DNA of 54,937 nt. It comes from Lachnospiraceae bacterium. GTDB lineage: Bacteria; Bacillota; Clostridia; Lachnospirales; Lachnospiraceae. Positions within the stretch are counted from its first letter, which is position 1. Each line of letters begins with the position of its first letter. The notes beneath the pieces were generated by a model. That model was not told where the DNA came from, did not search any database, and saw nothing but the letters and a program-made list of their open reading frames with translations. The stretch covers positions 1 through 54,937 of the forward strand of contig JAILPE010000089.1 of the NCBI GenBank assembly GCA_024699645.1, given 5' to 3'. The translations under genes were made by a program, and so were the position numbers. This document shows, piece after piece, positions 7,484-18,375 of the stretch.

Positions 7484-7978
7484 GTGGCTGAGAGTATAGC
7501 AACATGGTTTGCGGGAGCGTTTGAGGGGCTTCCTCACGAACTTATTATATTTTTGGTGTCCATGCTCCCAATTGTTGAGCTTCGAGGAGGACTGATACTT
7601 GCACCGATATTCGGAATGAATATTGTGAAGGCGATTCTAATATGCCTTGCGGGAAATATCGTACCGGTTCCTTTTATTCTTTTGTTTATAACCAAAGTGA
7701 TGTCCTGGCTTAAAACAACACGACTTCTTAAAGGATTTGCCGAAAAGCTTGAATCAAAAGCAATGGGCAAAAGTGAGAAGATTGCGAGATATGAATTTTG
7801 GGGACTCGTACTGTTTGTGGGAATCCCTCTGCCCGGAACCGGGGCATGGACGGGATGCTTTATCGCCGCATTACTCGGAGTCAGGTTAAAAAAGGCTTTC
7901 CCTGCGGTTATAATCGGACTTTTACTTGCTACAACGATCATGTGCATAATTACCTACGGAATCTCCGCACTCTTTTAA
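7484..7978 (+). CDS. COG2426 small multidrug export-like membrane protein
   Basis: A 164-residue protein with about four membrane segments. The N-terminal motif ELIIFLVSMLPIVELRGGLILAP and the later PLPGTGAWTG are characteristic of the COG2426/Sm_multidrug_ex family, whose transport role is weakly supported. It starts with GTG, supported by GAGGGGAG 7 nt upstream. It follows the dehydratase by 19 nt and is likely co-transcribed. Confidence 0.85.
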   Translation: MAESIATWFAGAFEGLPHELIIFLVSMLPIVELRGGLILAPIFGMNIVKAILICLAGNIVPVPFILLFITKVMSWLKTTRLLKGFAEKLESKAMGKSEKIARYEFWGLVLFVGIPLPGTGAWTGCFIAALLGVRLKKAFPAVIIGLLLATTIMCIITYGISALF

Positions 7979-8075
7979 CTCAGTCGGGGGAATCCCGCAC
8001 CACCGGCCATAGGCGTAGGTGGGGTTTATGACAACAGTCCGAATCTATGGGGACGCATTTGATTGGGAGGTCGTT

Positions 8076-8888
8076 ATGGGAAATGTTCTTACTAAAGAAG
8101 AAATCCTCAAAATCCTTGATCAGTACAAAATCGGAAGAAAACCTCTCGCCAAGCTTCTGGGATGGGGAGAGACTACTGTCATGCAGTATATAAATTGCGA
8201 AAACATCCCTGATAATGAATATACAAAAAAACTTAAAAGGCTTCTTGATGATCCCGGTTATTACAGGGAGCTTCTTGTCGAAGGAAAGGATAACATCACG
8301 CCTATAGCCTACAGGAAGAGTTTAGAGGCTGTCGACACCTGCTTTAAAGAATCGAAGATACTCATATGTGCGTTATGGGCTCGTGAATGCATGAACGAAA
8401 AGATGGCAGAGGTCGGAAGACAGGAGATTAGGTGTGCCTGCGAGTCGGGTCTTTTAAGACTGGAAACGGTTTTGCTGTGGTCACAGATATTTTCGCTGAG
8501 ACTGCTCGGCTATCCTCTCTTTGAAGACGATTTTCAGCCGGGAAAGAACGGTCTTCCGTTTAAAGTACCGGAAGAGAATTATATAAAGCTTGTTACGCTT
8601 CCGACAAGCTTGGCGGATTCGCTTTCGCCTGAGGCCAAGGCGATCATTTCGAAGGTGAATGAAGTGATAATGTGGTACGGACCGACAGCCCTCGCAACGC
8701 TTATGAAAGCAGAAAACTACAGACTCTGCGGTTCACCCGGAGCCCGCAGAAGAAGGGTCGTAAAAACGGACACATTAAAACGCGCTTACGGCGAGGCATT
8801 TGACCAGACAGGCGTAAAGCGCCTTAAAGATATAGAGACATATCTTCAAAAAAGAATAGCATTTGTAAAGAAGAACCCGCCGCAATAG
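8076..8888 (+). CDS. HTH protein with degenerate Panacea (SocA-like antitoxin) domain
   Basis: 270 residues, soluble. Residues 15-45 form a helix-turn-helix (KPLAKLLGWGETTVMQYINC), followed by a basic helix and the stretch NEYTKKLKRLLDDPGYYREL that usually links such HTHs to a Panacea/DUF4065 domain. Residues 128-215 look like a diverged Panacea domain: LLWSQIFSLRLLGYPLFEDD and a later VIMWYGPTALATLM resemble its two conserved blocks. Panacea proteins are antitoxins of many toxin-antitoxin pairs, but no toxin gene sits next to this one. The ATG at 8076 was chosen for GGGAGG 6 nt upstream. Family assignment is from memory of the motifs. Confidence 0.55.
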   Translation: MGNVLTKEEILKILDQYKIGRKPLAKLLGWGETTVMQYINCENIPDNEYTKKLKRLLDDPGYYRELLVEGKDNITPIAYRKSLEAVDTCFKESKILICALWARECMNEKMAEVGRQEIRCACESGLLRLETVLLWSQIFSLRLLGYPLFEDDFQPGKNGLPFKVPEENYIKLVTLPTSLADSLSPEAKAIISKVNEVIMWYGPTALATLMKAENYRLCGSPGARRRRVVKTDTLKRAYGEAFDQTGVKRLKDIETYLQKRIAFVKKNPPQ

Positions 8889-8937
8889 TGAACGGGGTCC
8901 TGTCAAGCAGATAGGTTATTATACAAATTAAGTCAAG

Positions 8938-8977
8938 AAAAATGGTGATCACCTCGTTTGAGGTGGTCACCATTTTA
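8938..8977. terminator. bidirectional terminator between convergent genes
   Basis: A 17-bp stem (8939-8955 with 8960-8976, one G-U) with a GTTT loop, A-rich on one side and T-rich on the other. It can serve both the HTH gene and valS. Confidence 0.9.
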
Positions 8978-9002
8978 ATAATTTAAATCATTTGGTCAAA
9001 AA

Positions 9003-11732
9003 TCATTTCAGCTGCTCGAGTCTTGTTGTAACCTTTTCATACATATCTGTGTATTTCTCAAGCTTTGCTTTTTCCTCTTCGAGCTTTGCTGCAGGAGCTT
9101 TATTTACAAAGTTCGGATTGGAGAGCATACCGTTAACACGCTTTAACTCGCCCTCGAGACGGGCTTTTTCTTTGACAAGACGCTCTCTTTCTTTTTCGAG
9201 ATCAACAAGATCTTCAAGAGGAATGTAGATCGTTGCACCGGGAATAACCGATGAAACCGCATCATCTTTAAGACCTGTCTTGTCGGCAGCGGCAAATACT
9301 TCGGAAGCTCCGCAAAGTGATGCGAAGAAGTTCTTTGAATTCTCGAATATTTTAAGTACGCCGGCATCTTCGGAAACCACATGAACGGCAGCTTTACGTA
9401 AGAGCGGAACGTTCATGTCGACTCTGAGAGCTCTGATCGCCTTAACGGCCTCTTTGATAAGTTCAACAGATTCTCTTTCCGAAGGGAAAAGAACGTCACT
9501 GCTAACTTCGGGCCAGGGAGCGATCATGATCGATTCGTTCTTGCCCAGAGTTCCCTGAGCTTCCTTCAAAGTACAGAAGATCTCTTCGGTGATGAAGGGC
9601 ATGTAGGGATGAAGAAGCTTAAGCGAATCAACAAGTACGTGAGAAAGTGTCCACATGGCAGCTTTCTTCGATGTTACGTCGTCACCGTAGAGACGGGCTT
9701 TAACCATCTCTATGTACCAGTCGCAGAGCTCTTCCCAAATGAAATCGTAAATCTTCTGGGCTGCGATACCGAGTTCGAACTTGTCAATTGAATCAGTAAC
9801 CTCTGCAACCACTGAAGCCGCTTTGGAAAGGATCCAACGGTCCGCATCTTCGAGAATATCGCGAACGCTTTCGAGGGGTGCTTCAAAATCAATGTCTATG
9901 CCTGCTTCCCTGCACTGATCCATGTTCATCATAATGAATCTGGAAGCGTTCCAAACCTTATTTGCAAAATTACGGGATGCTTCGACACGTGACATGTAGA
10001 AACGCATATCGTTACCGGGTGCGTTTCCTGTAATGAGCGTGAAGCGGAGTGCGTCTGCGCCGTACTTCTCGATGATCTCAAGAGGATCGATGCCGTTACC
10101 GAGTGACTTACTCATCTTGCGTCCCTGATCGTCACGAACGAGACCGTGGAAGAGAACGGTTTTAAAAGGACGTTCTCCCATCTGCTCGAAACCCGAGAAG
10201 ATCATTCTGATTACCCAGAAGAAGATGATGTCGTAGCCCGTAACAAGTACATCTGTGGGGTAGAAGTACTTAAGTTCCTTTGTGTCCTCGGGCCATCCGA
10301 GTGTCGAGAAAGGCCAGAGAGCCGATGAAAACCAAGTATCAAGCGTATCGGGGTCGCGCTCTATATGAGTGCTTCCGCATTTCTCGCACTTTTCAACCTT
10401 GTCGCCCGAAACGGTTATATGACCGCAGTCGGCACAGTAATAAGCGGGAATCTGATGACCCCACCAGAGCTGTCTGGAAATACACCAGTCGCGGATGTTG
10501 TCGGTCCAGTTGAAGTAAGTTTTCTCCATACGCTCGGGGATGAGCTTGATGTCGCCGGTCTTGACAGCTTCAACGGCAGGTTTGATAAGCTCGTCCATCT
10601 TAACGAACCACTGCTTCTTGATCATGGGCTCTACCGTTGTATGGCAGCGGTAGCATGTACCGACATTATGTGAATGCTCCTCAATCTTAACGAGAAGTCC
10701 CATCTCATCGAGTTCTTTAACGATCTGTTTTCTGGCTTCGTAACGGTCGAGACCCTTGAACTTGCCGCCGTTCTCGTTGATAGTGGCGTCGTCGTTAAGG
10801 ATGTTGATCTCGGGAAGGTTGTGACGTTTTCCAACCTCAAAGTCGTTAGGGTCGTGGGCGGGGGTGATCTTAACAACGCCCGTACCGAAAGTCATGTCAA
10901 CGTAGCTGTCGGCAATGATCGGAATCTTTCTGTCTACAAAAGGAAGCCAGAGAGTCTTTCCGACAAGATCCTTATATCTTTCGTCTTCGGGGTTAACGGC
11001 AACAGCCGTATCACCGAGCATCGTCTCGGGACGAGTTGTGGCGAAGATAAGGAATTTCTCTTTTGAAATGCTTCCGTCATCCTCTATGAGCGGGTACTTG
11101 ATATGCCAGAAATGGCCTGCCTGCTCTTCATATTCAACCTCTGCATCGGAGATGGAAGTATTGCAAACAGGACACCAGTTGACGATCCTGGAGCCTTTGT
11201 AAATAAGGCCTTTTTTATAAAGAGAGGTGAATACAGTATTTACGGCTTTGTTGCAGCCCTCATCCATAGTGAAACGTTCACGGTCCCAGTCACATGACGA
11301 ACCGAGTTTCTTGAGCTGTTCAACGATCCTTCCGCCGTATTCTTTTCTCCACGCCCATGCGCGCTCGAGAAATTTCTCACGTCCGAGGTCTTCTTTGGAA
11401 ATCCCTTCCTTTTTTAATGCTTCAACAATCTTTGCTTCCGTAGCGATGGATGCATGATCGGTCCCGGGCTGCCAAAGAGCGTTATAGCCCTGCATCCTTT
11501 TAGTTCTGATCAGGATGTCCTGCATTGTATTGTCAAGCGCATGGCCCATATGAAGCTGACCTGTGATATTGGGCGGCGGGATTACGATCGTAAAGGGCTT
11601 TTTGGTTTCGTCTACTTCGGCATGAAAGTATTTCTTATCAAGCCATTTTTTGTATATACGGTCTTCGATTTCCGAAGGGTTATAGGTCTTGGCAAGCTCT
11701 TTTCCGGCTTTGCTGTTAGAATTATCTGGCAT
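9003..11732 (-). CDS. valS: valyl-tRNA synthetase
   Basis: About 909 residues, class Ia synthetase that charges tRNA-Val. The signature HMGH is at 61-64 within [15 protein letters not shown] and KMSKS is at 539-543. An editing (CP1) domain lies between them, with paired Cys-X2-Cys motifs (CADCGH, CEKCGS) that suggest a zinc site. The C-terminal ~70 residues form the usual charged coiled coil ([20 protein letters not shown]). I start at 11732 where GCGGAGGCG precedes the ATG; an in-frame ATG 36 nt upstream lacks such a site. The promoter lies close, leaving no room for a T-box leader. Confidence 0.97.
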   Translation of the reverse strand: MPDNSNSKAGKELAKTYNPSEIEDRIYKKWLDKKYFHAEVDETKKPFTIVIPPPNITGQLHMGHALDNTMQDILIRTKRMQGYNALWQPGTDHASIATEAKIVEALKKEGISKEDLGREKFLERAWAWRKEYGGRIVEQLKKLGSSCDWDRERFTMDEGCNKAVNTVFTSLYKKGLIYKGSRIVNWCPVCNTSISDAEVEYEEQAGHFWHIKYPLIEDDGSISKEKFLIFATTRPETMLGDTAVAVNPEDERYKDLVGKTLWLPFVDRKIPIIADSYVDMTFGTGVVKITPAHDPNDFEVGKRHNLPEINILNDDATINENGGKFKGLDRYEARKQIVKELDEMGLLVKIEEHSHNVGTCYRCHTTVEPMIKKQWFVKMDELIKPAVEAVKTGDIKLIPERMEKTYFNWTDNIRDWCISRQLWWGHQIPAYYCADCGHITVSGDKVEKCEKCGSTHIERDPDTLDTWFSSALWPFSTLGWPEDTKELKYFYPTDVLVTGYDIIFFWVIRMIFSGFEQMGERPFKTVLFHGLVRDDQGRKMSKSLGNGIDPLEIIEKYGADALRFTLITGNAPGNDMRFYMSRVEASRNFANKVWNASRFIMMNMDQCREAGIDIDFEAPLESVRDILEDADRWILSKAASVVAEVTDSIDKFELGIAAQKIYDFIWEELCDWYIEMVKARLYGDDVTSKKAAMWTLSHVLVDSLKLLHPYMPFITEEIFCTLKEAQGTLGKNESIMIAPWPEVSSDVLFPSERESVELIKEAVKAIRALRVDMNVPLLRKAAVHVVSEDAGVLKIFENSKNFFASLCGASEVFAAADKTGLKDDAVSSVIPGATIYIPLEDLVDLEKERERLVKEKARLEGELKRVNGMLSNPNFVNKAPAAKLEEEKAKLEKYTDMYEKVTTRLEQLK

Positions 11733-11777
11733 ATCTGCGCCTCCGCACTTCTTATTATAATAGTACATAGAGTTGAT

Positions 11778-11805
11778 AATATATTGAAAACACTGTATTT
11801 GTCAA
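11778..11805 (-). promoter_or_regulatory. promoter of valS
   Basis: Read on the minus strand: TTGACA (11805-11800), 16 nt, TATATT (11783-11778), about 45 nt before the chosen valS start. The short leader argues against T-box control. Confidence 0.7.
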
Positions 11806-11853
11806 GTGTGTAGTCACAAGTGGCCGTGTGGTTCCATGGGACCATACATGTAA

Positions 11854-11902
11854 TCGACAGCAGGCTTTCGTGATGGTATACTGTAAACAACACTGTTTAC
11901 AG
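11854..11902 (+). promoter_or_regulatory. promoter with overlapping operator-like inverted repeat
   Basis: TCGACA (11854-11859), 17 nt, TATACT (11877-11882). Starting in the -10 box is a perfect 8-bp dyad CTGTAAAC-N6-GTTTACAG (11881-11902), a form typical of repressor operators. It drives only a 22-codon frame. Confidence 0.6.
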
Positions 11903-11925
11903 CTCGGTGCAACAAAGGAATCAAA

Positions 11926-11994
11926 ATGACAGAAGAACGAAGAAGAAAACGCTTATGCATATCGCTACTTTCTTTTACGATTTTTGATGTGTGA
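11926..11994 (+). CDS. 22-residue ORF behind the orphan promoter; possible gene remnant
   Basis: ATG at 11926 preceded by AAAGGA, reading MTEERRRKRLC then a hydrophobic stretch to a TGA at 11992-11994. The basic start could be the surviving 5' end of a small regulator gene that once sat behind its own operator, or a real micropeptide. No homology can be claimed. The 372-nt gap between valS and typA (11733-12104) otherwise holds only the three promoters listed. Confidence 0.3.
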   Translation: MTEERRRKRLCISLLSFTIFDV

Positions 11995-12026
11995 CAAAGG
12001 TGGCGATTCCGGGGACCACCCAACTC

Positions 12027-12054
12027 TTGCACTTTGCGATAAATATGATATAAT
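12027..12054 (+). promoter_or_regulatory. promoter of typA
   Basis: TTGCAC (12027-12032), 16 nt, TATAAT (12049-12054), about 50 nt ahead of the typA start. Confidence 0.7.
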
Positions 12055-12104
12055 CTTCAAGTTGACTTTTTGATAGAAATTAATTTAGGAAGAGAAAAAA
12101 ATAT

Positions 12105-13922
12105 ATGAAAAGGGAAGATGTAAGAAATATAGCCATTATCGCCCACGTCGATCATGGCAAAACAACGCTCGTGGACTGCCTCTTAAAGCAGAGCGGTGTA
12201 TTCAGAAGCAATCAGGTTGTTGAAGAGAGAGTAATGGACTCAAACGATCTTGAGAGAGAGCGTGGAATAACAATACTTTCAAAAAACACCGCAGTAAATT
12301 ATAATGGTGTTAAAATCAATATCATTGACACTCCCGGCCACGCCGATTTCGGCGGTGAAGTTGAGCGAGTGCTCAAGATGGTAAACGGTGTAATACTTGT
12401 GGTTGATGCTTTTGAAGGTCCCATGCCGCAGACCAAGTTCGTGCTGAAGAAGGCTCTTGAGCTTTCACTCCCCGTTATCGTATGCATCAATAAGATTGAT
12501 CGTCCCGAGGCAGACCCGGAGAGAGTTATCGATCAGGTCCTCGATCTTTTTATCGAGCTCGATGCAAGCGAGGATCAGCTTGATTGCCCGTTTGTTTACG
12601 CTTCGGCCAAGGCAGGGATTGCGATCCTTGAGCTTTCGGACAATAGGGAGAATATGAAGCCTCTCTTTGATACGATACTTGAATACATACCCGCACCCGA
12701 AGGAGATCCCGATGCGGGAGCACAGGTACTCATAAGCACTATCGATTATAATGAATATGTCGGCAGGATCGGATGCGGAAAGGTTGACAACGGAACGATA
12801 AAAGTCGGCCAGGATGCGGTGATCGTAAACTATCATGACCCCGACAAGCAGAGAAAAGTAAAGATAAGCAAGCTTTATGAGTATGACGGACTTAAAAAAG
12901 TCGAGGTTGAATCGGCTACGGTCGGTTCGATAGTTGCGATATCCGGTATTGAGGATATTCATATCGGTGATACTATCTGTTCAGTAGATGCGCCGATTGC
13001 GATACCGTTCCAGAAGATATCTGAACCTACTCTGTCCATGAACTTTATGGTAAACGATTCACCGCTTGCAGGTCAGGAAGGTAAGTGGGTTACGTCGCGT
13101 CACCTTCGTGAAAGACTTTTCAGGGAGCTTAATACGGACGTGAGCCTCAGGGTTGAGGAGACGGACACGACGGAAGCTTTCAAGGTTTCGGGACGTGGTG
13201 AGCTTCACCTTTCAATCCTTATCGAGACAATGCGCCGCGAGGGCTACGAGTTTGCAGTCAGCAAGGCTCAGGTTATCTATAAACAGGGCGAGCACGGCGA
13301 AAAGCTTGAACCAATGGAACGCGCGATCATTGACGTTCCCGACGAGTTCTCCGGTAACGTAATAGAAAAACTCAGCCAGAGAAAAGGTGAGCTGCAGGGT
13401 ATGTCAAATGCGGCAGGCGGCTATACAAGACTTGATTTCCTTATTCCTTCGAGAGGACTTATCGGTTACAGAGGAGAGTTCCTTACAGATACAAAAGGAA
13501 ACGGTATAATCAATACGATATTTGAAGGATATGCGCCCTTTAAGGGTGAGATATCCGCGAGAAAGCAGGGAAGTCTTATCGCGTTTGAGGACGGTATAAG
13601 CGTTACATACGGCCTTTATAACGCACAGGAAAGAGGAGTTCTCTTTATCGGAGCCGGTGAAAAGGTTTATTCCGGCATGATCGTCGGACAGAGCGGAAAG
13701 GGCGAAGACATCGAGCTTAATGTTTGCAAACGCAAGCAGATGAGCAATACCCGTTCTTCAAGCGCCGACGAAGCATTGAGACTTTCACCGCCCAGGATCC
13801 TTTCGCTTGAACAGGCTCTTGACTTTATTGATGACGATGAACTTCTTGAAGTTACACCTAAAAGCCTTCGTATAAGGAAGAAGATCCTTGACAGCACACT
13901 AAGGAAAAGGGCAAATCGCTGA
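12105..13922 (+). CDS. typA: ribosome-associated GTPase TypA/BipA
   Basis: 605 residues, the usual length. It is a translational GTPase of the EF-G family that helps 50S assembly and stress growth. G1 loop AHVDHGKTT at residues 13-21, switch region [13 protein letters not shown]3 [16 protein letters not shown], and G4 NKIDRPEA (N-K-I-D). The TypA-specific C-terminal block [20 protein letters not shown] is present. RBS is a modest GGAAGAG. It has its own promoter and faces metK, with about 155 nt between them. Confidence 0.97.
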   Translation: MKREDVRNIAIIAHVDHGKTTLVDCLLKQSGVFRSNQVVEERVMDSNDLERERGITILSKNTAVNYNGVKINIIDTPGHADFGGEVERVLKMVNGVILVVDAFEGPMPQTKFVLKKALELSLPVIVCINKIDRPEADPERVIDQVLDLFIELDASEDQLDCPFVYASAKAGIAILELSDNRENMKPLFDTILEYIPAPEGDPDAGAQVLISTIDYNEYVGRIGCGKVDNGTIKVGQDAVIVNYHDPDKQRKVKISKLYEYDGLKKVEVESATVGSIVAISGIEDIHIGDTICSVDAPIAIPFQKISEPTLSMNFMVNDSPLAGQEGKWVTSRHLRERLFRELNTDVSLRVEETDTTEAFKVSGRGELHLSILIETMRREGYEFAVSKAQVIYKQGEHGEKLEPMERAIIDVPDEFSGNVIEKLSQRKGELQGMSNAAGGYTRLDFLIPSRGLIGYRGEFLTDTKGNGIINTIFEGYAPFKGEISARKQGSLIAFEDGISVTYGLYNAQERGVLFIGAGEKVYSGMIVGQSGKGEDIELNVCKRKQMSNTRSSSADEALRLSPPRILSLEQALDFIDDDELLEVTPKSLRIRKKILDSTLRKRANR

Positions 13923-13985
13923 TATAGGCGTTATTCTTAAAAAATGGCAGATTGCCGGTGCAGGCGTCACTTTTTGAAACGGAAT

Positions 13986-14003
13986 GCGGACAACTGATGT
14001 CCG
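13986..14003 (+). other. short hairpin upstream of metK
   Basis: GCGGACA/TGTCCGC forms a 7-bp stem with a 5-nt loop and no T run. The metK leader has no recognisable SAM riboswitch core. Confidence 0.35.
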
Positions 14004-14078
14004 CTGTACACAAAAAGATTTATTATCCGATTTACTATATGATTTGGCAGGAGCGTAAACCTGCGGAAAGGACAAAAT

Positions 14079-15260
14079 ATGGAGAGAAGACTATTTACAT
14101 CCGAATCGGTGACGGAAGGTCATCCCGATAAGGTTTGTGATCAGATTTCAGACAGCATCCTCGATGCGCTGCTTGAACAGGATCCTTATTCGAGAGTAGC
14201 ATGCGAGACCGTTTGCACAACGGGTCTTGTACTGGTTATGGGAGAGATCACATCAAAAGCAAATGTTGATATACAGGGAATTGTACGTGATACGATCAAA
14301 AGGATCGGATACGACGATTCAAAATACGGTTTTGATGCCGAGTCATGCGGTGTTATGACAGCTCTTGACAGGCAATCCGATGACATCGCCATGGGCGTTG
14401 ATAAAGCTCTCGAGGCAAGAGATTCGGCAGACACAGATATAGATGCGATCGGCGCCGGAGATCAGGGAATGATGTTCGGATATGCTTCTGATGAGACACC
14501 CGAGCTTATGCCTTACCCCATTTCTATCGCACACAAGCTTACAAAACGACTCGCACAGGTCAGAAAAGAGGGAGTGCTTAAGTATTTAAGACCTGACGGA
14601 AAGTCTCAGGTCACCGTTGAATATGATGAAGAGGGAAAACCTGCAAGGATTGAGGCTGTTGTCCTTTCAACACAGCATGATCCCGATGTGTCACAGGAAA
14701 GGATACATCTCGATATCAGAAAGCATGTGATCGATCCAATAATCCCCGCTGATATGGTGGATGAGAATACCAAATATTTCATCAATCCCACCGGCAGATT
14801 TGTTATCGGAGGACCAAAGGGAGATTCGGGACTTACGGGACGTAAGATCATCGTAGATACATACGGCGGATATGCGCCTCACGGCGGCGGAGCTTTTTCG
14901 GGAAAGGATCCGACAAAGGTTGACCGTTCGGCAAGTTATGCGGCACGCTATGTTGCAAAGAATATCGTAGCGGCAGGTCTTGCGAACAGATGCCAGATAC
15001 AGCTTTCGTATGCGATCGGTGTCGCACATCCCACATCGATCAATGTTGATACGTTCGGAACCGGAAAGGTATCGGATGCGAAGCTGCTTGAACTCATAAA
15101 CAAGAATTTTGATCTCAGACCGGCGGGTATCATAAAGATGCTCAATCTGAGAAGACCGATATATGCGCAGACGGCTTCTTACGGACATTTCGGACGCACA
15201 GACGAGGATCTTCCGTGGGAGAAAACCGATAAGGCCGATGCACTTCGTGCACAGGCATAA
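14079..15260 (+). CDS. metK: S-adenosylmethionine synthetase
   Basis: 393 residues, normal length. It makes SAM from methionine and ATP. Family signatures are intact: [12 protein letters not shown] near the N terminus, [12 protein letters not shown] at about 126-137, and the phosphate-binding [16 protein letters not shown] near 268-283. GGAAAGGA precedes the ATG. It is followed by proS after 44 nt and may share its transcript. Confidence 0.98.
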   Translation: MERRLFTSESVTEGHPDKVCDQISDSILDALLEQDPYSRVACETVCTTGLVLVMGEITSKANVDIQGIVRDTIKRIGYDDSKYGFDAESCGVMTALDRQSDDIAMGVDKALEARDSADTDIDAIGAGDQGMMFGYASDETPELMPYPISIAHKLTKRLAQVRKEGVLKYLRPDGKSQVTVEYDEEGKPARIEAVVLSTQHDPDVSQERIHLDIRKHVIDPIIPADMVDENTKYFINPTGRFVIGGPKGDSGLTGRKIIVDTYGGYAPHGGGAFSGKDPTKVDRSASYAARYVAKNIVAAGLANRCQIQLSYAIGVAHPTSINVDTFGTGKVSDAKLLELINKNFDLRPAGIIKMLNLRRPIYAQTASYGHFGRTDEDLPWEKTDKADALRAQA

Positions 15261-15304
15261 AAAGATAATCCGAGAAAACTACAGCAGTGAAAGAGGGTAA
15301 AAAG

Positions 15305-16747
15305 ATGGATCAGGAAAAGAAACAGGTAGAGGCGATCACTTCAATGAAAGATGATTTTGCCCAGTGGTATACCGACATAGTCATTAAAGCCGAACTTACG
15401 GACTATTCAAGCGTTAAAGGTTGTATGGTCATAAAGCCGGCGGGGTATGCCATTTGGGAGCTCATTCAGAAGCAGCTTGACGAAAGATTTAAGGAGGTGG
15501 GCGTAGAAAACGTTTATATGCCCATGTTCATCCCCGAGTCCCTTCTTGAAAAAGAGAAGGATCATGTCGAGGGATTTGCCCCCGAAGTAGCCTGGGTTAC
15601 TCAGGGTGGTCTTGAGCCGCTTGCCGAAAAGCTTTGCGTTCGCCCTACTTCGGAAACTCTTTTCTGCGATCTTTATAAGAATATAGTTCAGTCTTACAGG
15701 GATCTTCCCAAGGTATACAACCAGTGGTGCAGTGTTGTGCGCTGGGAGAAGACAACCCGTCCTTTCCTTCGTTCGAGAGAGTTCCTCTGGCAGGAAGGTC
15801 ATACTGCTCATGCTACGGCAGAGGAGGCTGAAGCACGCACGATACAGATGCTTGAGCTCTATGCTAATTTCTGTGAAGAAGTTCTTGCAATCCCGGTTGT
15901 AAGAGGACAGAAGACCGAAAAAGAAAAGTTTGCAGGCGCAGAGGCTACTTATACGATCGAAGCGCTTATGCATGACGGAAAAGCACTTCAGTCCGGAACA
16001 AGTCACAATTTCGGAGACGGTTTCGCTAAAGCATTTGATATTCAGTTCACTGACAAAGACAATAAACTTTCATATGTATATCAGACCTCATGGGGAATGA
16101 CCACAAGACTTATCGGTGCCGTTATCATGGTACACGGAGATGACAGAGGACTTAAGCTCCCTCCCAAGATCGCACCCACTCAGGTCGTTATCATACCCAT
16201 TATGCCGAACAAGGAAGGCGTTATGGAGAATGCCCAAAAGCTTGCCGATGCCCTTAAAGCAAAGGGAATCAGAGTTAAGATCGATGATTCGGATAAGCGT
16301 CCGGGCTATAAGTATTCCGAGCAGGAGATGAGAGGATTCCCTATAAGACTTGAGATCGGACCTAAGGATATTGAAAGAGGAGTGTGCGTTGCGGTAAGAC
16401 GTGATACTCTCGAGAAGAGCGAGATGGCGCTTGACGGTGTTGCAGATGCAACCGCAGAGCTTCTCGACACGATCCAGAAGGATATGCTTGAGGCAGCAAG
16501 AATACACAGAGACGCTCATACATACGAAGCAAAAGATTATGACGAGTTCGTCGACACGATCAACAACAAACCGGGATTCGTTAAGGCTATGTGGTGCGGT
16601 GATCCCGCATGCGAAGAAAAGATCAAGAAAGATACGGCAGCAACATCACGTTGCATTCCTTTCGGAGATCATAAGCCGATAAGCGGGAAATGCGTATGTT
16701 GCGGACGTCCCGCAAAGCATCTTGTATACTGGGGACGTGCATATTGA
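15305..16747 (+). CDS. proS: prolyl-tRNA synthetase, short (archaeal/eukaryal-like) type
   Basis: About 480 residues, class II synthetase. It lacks the ~180-residue editing insertion of the long bacterial ProS and has the C-terminal zinc-type domain with cysteines in [10 protein letters not shown] and CVCCGRPA, ending in the conserved tyrosine (WGRAY). Motif 2 reads [21 protein letters not shown] start at 15305 because GAGGG lies upstream of it; an ATG at 15287 is in frame but lies within that site. Without an INS domain, editing of Ala-tRNA-Pro would need a separate factor, none of which is in the window. Confidence 0.96.
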   Translation: MDQEKKQVEAITSMKDDFAQWYTDIVIKAELTDYSSVKGCMVIKPAGYAIWELIQKQLDERFKEVGVENVYMPMFIPESLLEKEKDHVEGFAPEVAWVTQGGLEPLAEKLCVRPTSETLFCDLYKNIVQSYRDLPKVYNQWCSVVRWEKTTRPFLRSREFLWQEGHTAHATAEEAEARTIQMLELYANFCEEVLAIPVVRGQKTEKEKFAGAEATYTIEALMHDGKALQSGTSHNFGDGFAKAFDIQFTDKDNKLSYVYQTSWGMTTRLIGAVIMVHGDDRGLKLPPKIAPTQVVIIPIMPNKEGVMENAQKLADALKAKGIRVKIDDSDKRPGYKYSEQEMRGFPIRLEIGPKDIERGVCVAVRRDTLEKSEMALDGVADATAELLDTIQKDMLEAARIHRDAHTYEAKDYDEFVDTINNKPGFVKAMWCGDPACEEKIKKDTAATSRCIPFGDHKPISGKCVCCGRPAKHLVYWGRAY

Positions 16748-16790
16748 TGTTGCATGACGGGCTTGCAAGACATGTAATTGGGAGAATGCC

Positions 16791-16934
16791 ATGATTGATT
16801 TTGATGAGGAAGTATCAAGATTTGAAATGAGTCAGGAAACAGACAGTGTTGAGGAAAACATACTTAAGACTGAGATAAAGGATCTGGCTGATCTTCTCGA
16901 TCAGTTTACGGGTGGATATCAATATGAAGAATAA
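16791..16934 (+). CDS. small acidic protein, translationally coupled to the TPR gene
   Basis: A 47-residue frame with a GGGAG site 7 nt before its ATG. The product is strongly acidic (MIDFDEEVSRFEM... ending GGYQYEE) and its middle can form an amphipathic helix (ILKTEIKDLADLLDQF). It overlaps the start of the membrane TPR gene by 11 nt in another frame, a layout common for coupled partners. I recognise no family. It could be a cytoplasmic partner of the TPR protein. Confidence 0.55.
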   Translation: MIDFDEEVSRFEMSQETDSVEENILKTEIKDLADLLDQFTGGYQYEE

Positions 16935-18366
16935 ACCTTATGACAAGCTCATGAGGATATCCAACCGCCTTTACAACGATGGACTCGAAAAGGCAAAAGT
17001 AAGGGATCTTTCAGGGGCTGCCGAATCTCTTAGAAGAAGTCTCTTATATAACAAGTGCAATACCGAGGCGAGAAACCTCCTCGGTCTTGTTTATTATGAG
17101 CAGGGAGAAGCGGTAAGTGCTCTCACGGAATGGGTCATAAGCAGGAATCTTGATAATTACGAGAACGATGCGGATTATTTTCTTGAGCGTATTCAGGATG
17201 ATCCTGAGGAACTCGAGAATATAAACGCAGCGGTCAGAAAGTACAATCTCGGACTTGAAGCGGCTCGTCTCGGCAATATAGACACTGCCGTTATACAGCT
17301 GAAAAAGGCGGTCGGTATCTACCCGCATTATGTTCGCGCAATGAAGCTTCTGGGCCTTCTTTATATCAGACAGGAAGAATTTCAAAAAGCAAAAAAAGTA
17401 CTTGTTGAAGCAAGAGCGATAGACCACACGGACACAGAGGTTTTGCGTTATCTTGCGGAAGTGGAGAAAAATCTGATTCCCGAAACCGTAAAAACCGGGC
17501 TGTTTCAGACTCAGACACCGGCAGAGACGGAATTCGACGAAGAGATGGGGATCGATCATTCCCGAAAAGGATTGTTTTCGTTTTTCTTCAATGATGAAAA
17601 ACCGAATATGTTATTGTTCATGAATCTTATTGTGGGTGTGCTTATCGGAATCGCAGTGGTATATTACCTTATCGTTCCATCGAAGGAAGCCCAGATAAGA
17701 GAGGAATACAGTGCTTCGAGGGTTGATTACAGCAGCGAACTGAGTGCAAAGACTGCTGCCATCTCTCAGCAGGAAAAAGAGATAACGAGCCTCAGAAAAC
17801 AGGTTGATGAACTTAAATCACAGCTAAACGGAATAACGTATGATACGATCGAAATTGCGGTCGGAGATGAGACGTTTTCTGCTTTTTTTGATGCATGGAA
17901 TGCATATAATGAGCTTAGATCGAAGGAATATTCTGATGATGAGCTTATGAAGCTTTCAATGGATCTTTGGACACTTGACCTAAAAGGGATCCAAAGTAAA
18001 TATGCGCAGGATATCCTCAAAAAGATGAGAGACGATATATATCCGGTCGCGGCAAAGCTTGTATATAAGCGTGGCAAGGACCGACTCGATGAAGGCAACA
18101 TACAGGAAGCCATTGAATATCTGCGTGCGGCCGCTGATTTCGACCCCGAATCGGATGTGGCATTATATTATCTCGGTAAAGCTCTTGAGGAAGACGGACA
18201 ATATAACGATGCCATATATTGCTACAGACATATGCTTACCGTTTCTCCGAGATCTACTTTGAGGGATTATGTGCCTCAGAGGCTTGAAGAATGTGAAGCG
18301 GCTCTCGACGCATTGAAAAATTCTGAATCTGAGGAAACCGAAGGCGATACACAGGGACAGGAATGA
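16924..18366 (+). CDS. membrane-spanning tetratricopeptide-repeat protein
   Basis: About 480 residues. N-terminal TPR units (about residues 10-190; e.g. ARNLLGLVYYEQGEAVSALTEW and AMKLLGLLYIRQEEFQKAKKVL), one membrane helix at about 229-253, a coiled coil (EKEITSLRKQVDELKSQL), then a second TPR block near the C terminus (ALYYLGKALEEDGQYNDAIYCY) and an acidic tail. Predicted topology: N-terminal repeats inside, C-terminal repeats outside. The start at 16924 has GGTGG 8 nt upstream; a GTG at 16912 is in frame but has no site. The stop is only 9 bp from the convergent signalling gene. Function unknown; a scaffold role is likely. Confidence 0.8.
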   Translation: MKNKPYDKLMRISNRLYNDGLEKAKVRDLSGAAESLRRSLLYNKCNTEARNLLGLVYYEQGEAVSALTEWVISRNLDNYENDADYFLERIQDDPEELENINAAVRKYNLGLEAARLGNIDTAVIQLKKAVGIYPHYVRAMKLLGLLYIRQEEFQKAKKVLVEARAIDHTDTEVLRYLAEVEKNLIPETVKTGLFQTQTPAETEFDEEMGIDHSRKGLFSFFFNDEKPNMLLFMNLIVGVLIGIAVVYYLIVPSKEAQIREEYSASRVDYSSELSAKTAAISQQEKEITSLRKQVDELKSQLNGITYDTIEIAVGDETFSAFFDAWNAYNELRSKEYSDDELMKLSMDLWTLDLKGIQSKYAQDILKKMRDDIYPVAAKLVYKRGKDRLDEGNIQEAIEYLRAAADFDPESDVALYYLGKALEEDGQYNDAIYCYRHMLTVSPRSTLRDYVPQRLEECEAALDALKNSESEETEGDTQGQE

Positions 18367-18375
18367 CCTATATTA

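Noticed and set aside
11733-11830. T-box leader upstream of valS
   Set aside because: The promoter lies only about 45 nt from the start and no T-box consensus is present.
13923-14078. SAM riboswitch before metK
   Set aside because: No S-box core; only one short hairpin without a terminator.
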